From the NCBI GenBank assembly GCA_024234435.1, contig JACKOF010000001.1:434001-498000 (forward strand): DNA of 64,000 nt. Direction: 5' to 3'. The position numbers and the translations under genes are program-made. Positions 62,642 to 64,000 of this stretch are shown piece after piece. Under the pieces are notes generated by a model, which was not told the origin of the DNA, did not search any database, and worked only from the letters and a program-made list of their open reading frames with translations. Positions within the stretch are counted from its first letter, which is position 1. Every line of letters starts with the position of its first letter. Origin of the DNA: Pseudomonadales bacterium. GTDB lineage: Bacteria > Pseudomonadota > Gammaproteobacteria > Pseudomonadales > Porticoccaceae.

Positions 62642-62699
62642 AGAGGGTTTATCGAGTTTGCAAAAGTAAAAATTGCAGCATGTTAAACCCTCTTTTTAT
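62642..62699. terminator. Bidirectional terminator of the catabolic operon
   Basis: Stem AGAGGGTTTA (62642-62651) and TAAACCCTCT (62684-62693), then a T-run on the plus strand. It also lies 15 nt beyond the convergent AraC gene. Confidence 0.82.
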
Positions 62700-62707
62700 T
62701 CCAGCTG

Positions 62708-63721
62708 CTATTGCTCGTTATTTGGCGGTGACTGCTTATGCCGCCATTCTCTGGGTGAATACCCTGTCCAGGCTTTAAAGTGGCGACTGAATACCGAAAC
62801 TTCTGCGTAACCAAGATTTAGCGCCAGGTCGGTAATCGGGATTTGTCCATAGTGTAGATATTGTTCTGCAATTGTTTGGCGTGTTTCTTTTAATAGCGCC
62901 CCGTAGCTGGTGTTTTCTTTTTGTAATTTTCTTTGCAGGTTTCTGGGGTGTAAATCCAGATTTACTGCTACTTTCTCAATGCTGCAATCTCCAGAGGGCA
63001 GTAACCGGCCTATGATTTCCTTCGTTTGATTCTGCAGGTTGTTTGGGTAGCGTTCTTTCAAGTATTGCAGGTATTCGTTGAAATGTACTTGCAAAGCATT
63101 TTTATCGACATTTGGTTTTTGAGCCAAAGCTTTTGCGCTTATTTGCATGCCGTCAAAAGGGCCAGAAAACTGTATCTGAGAGAAAGGTGGTTTGTCGGGG
63201 ATAATGGTTCCTGCAGGAATAGATTGCTGCAAAAATATTCCGAATCGGTATGGATCACCATTCATCAATGTTTCTATTAGATGAATCAAACGGCCAACAC
63301 TGAATTGCAGTAGTTGATCTGTGCCGAAGGGTGTATTGAAATCAAATTTAATGTGAATTCGAATATTTTCTCCCCGAGATTCCTGTGTTACATGTATGCC
63401 ACTGGCGTGCAGATACAAGTAATGGTCCATTTTTCTGATGGCATCACCAACTGTTGGTTCCTGACAAATGGAGGCGACCAGATCTCTAAATACACCCATA
63501 TCTTGCCTGGGGGCAAGCATTAACCCTAAAAATGGTGTATTGCAGGCAACCGCCGCTTTTTCCAGCAGCTCGGCCACTTTATTGTAGGAAATATAGCCAT
63601 TGGGATTTCGGAACTGTGCCGGAGTTAATCCAACTTCTTTGGCAAGGGTGACAGGGTTGGCGCCGAGAGATTGAATTAACCTCCCTAGGCCCTCGAAAGC
63701 GCCGCTGCGAATTAAATACAT
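62708..63721 (-). CDS. AraC-family transcriptional regulator
   Basis: A 337-residue OruR/ArgR-like AraC protein with a ligand-binding N-terminal domain (about residues 1-210, Arabinose_bd-like) and a C-terminal pair of HTH motifs, with ITDLALNLGYAEVSVFSRHF and AWTGYSPREWR. Convergent to the catabolic operon and a likely activator of it, with the inducer being the pathway substrate or an intermediate (inference). A pair of 17-bp direct repeats lies directly upstream of its own start. Confidence 0.92.
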   Translation of the reverse strand: MYLIRSGAFEGLGRLIQSLGANPVTLAKEVGLTPAQFRNPNGYISYNKVAELLEKAAVACNTPFLGLMLAPRQDMGVFRDLVASICQEPTVGDAIRKMDHYLYLHASGIHVTQESRGENIRIHIKFDFNTPFGTDQLLQFSVGRLIHLIETLMNGDPYRFGIFLQQSIPAGTIIPDKPPFSQIQFSGPFDGMQISAKALAQKPNVDKNALQVHFNEYLQYLKERYPNNLQNQTKEIIGRLLPSGDCSIEKVAVNLDLHPRNLQRKLQKENTSYGALLKETRQTIAEQYLHYGQIPITDLALNLGYAEVSVFSRHFKAWTGYSPREWRHKQSPPNNEQ

Positions 63722-63741
63722 ATTTCTACCTCAATAGGGCG

Positions 63742-63779
63742 TGTCGTAAATTATCAAGCAGCTGTCGTAATATATCAAG
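63742..63779. promoter_or_regulatory. Direct repeats upstream of the AraC-family gene
   Basis: TGTCGTAAATTATCAAG (63742-63758) and TGTCGTAATATATCAAG (63763-63779): 15 of 17 positions identical, 21-bp period, the two-turn spacing typical of AraC-family binding sites. They start 21 nt upstream of the start codon. The rest to 64000 shows no gene. Confidence 0.75.
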
Positions 63780-64000
63780 TACAAAGAAGGTCGGAGTTCT
63801 AATATTAATCTCGTGTTATTTGTTTGTAATAAATTTTGTTGGCTATTAAAGAACTATAGATAAGAAACCTGCATAGACAGGAACTAATTTTGACAGTAGG
63901 CGAGTAGGTCTGCCCGCTGTGCCACATTAATAATAAAAAGTGCGCTCAGTCCTCCCCTGCATATGTTGATGTGGGTCATCGAGCGAAGCTTTTAATAATT

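Noticed and set aside
1..64000. CRISPR arrays, tRNA/rRNA genes, insertion sequences and phage genes
   Set aside because: No regularly spaced repeats, no cloverleaf or rRNA-like sequence, and no transposase, integrase or capsid-like proteins were seen.

Overview
The window looks like a chromosomal segment of a free-living, probably marine, gammaproteobacterium. The evidence is TonB-dependent receptors carrying a LEEIVVTAQKR-type start, an NrtABD nitrate ABC transporter behind a sigma-54 promoter, a homodimeric AceE/AceF pyruvate dehydrogenase, and many oxidoreductases of the kind found in hydrocarbon-, terpenoid- and steroid-degrading Cellvibrionales/Spongiibacteraceae-like bacteria. The taxonomic guess is inference only. 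I saw no rRNA, tRNA, CRISPR array, insertion sequence or prophage.

Layout. 1-4262 (+) is a D-amino-acid/5-oxoproline block: pxpB (cut by the window edge), pxpC, a D-glutamate cyclase, D-amino-acid aminotransferase and alanine racemase. 4328-8924 (-) is nitrate uptake: nrtA-nrtB-nrtD plus a porin, preceded by a sigma-54 promoter and NtrC-like half-sites. 9316-9807 is a glutathione peroxidase. 9911-14099 (-) is a tightly overlapping operon of three secreted proteins that I cannot assign. 14787-22488 holds a TonB receptor, a DMT exporter, a dikinase with the layout of rifampicin phosphotransferase, a TetR regulator and a cytochrome b561. 22681-25828 is glpK-glpD. 26042-30159 holds two tandem-duplicated TetR regulators and a second TonB receptor interrupted by one in-frame TAG.

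30303-63721 is a large accessory catabolic (or compound-modifying) region. It contains two Rieske oxygenase alpha subunits, each paired with the same small protein; two class A flavin monooxygenases; a single-domain extradiol-dioxygenase-like protein; four SDRs; a zinc-free MDR reductase; a ketosteroid-dehydrogenase-like flavoprotein; three SnoaL-like proteins; an EthD protein; three AttH/CrtC-like lipocalin-fold proteins; a hotdog thioesterase; an APH-type kinase; an azoreductase; an MFS transporter; and TetR, Lrp and AraC regulators. Embedded in it are aceE-aceF and a LeuA/NifV-like condensing enzyme. No CoA ligase, acyl-CoA dehydrogenase or thiolase is present, so the block probably does the early oxidative ring chemistry on a cyclic or aromatic substrate and feeds central metabolism through pyruvate/acetyl-CoA. 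The substrate is unknown.

The most interesting signals are: (i) the repeated modules, Rieske + small protein (twice) and oxidoreductase + AttH-like protein (three times, one copy having lost the conserved His and Trp); (ii) a recurring TGACCANNTGG element near four catabolic transcription units; (iii) the RPH-like dikinase whose promoter has a palindrome filling the -35/-10 spacer; (iv) the unassigned secreted three-gene operon; (v) the amber codon in the second TonB receptor.
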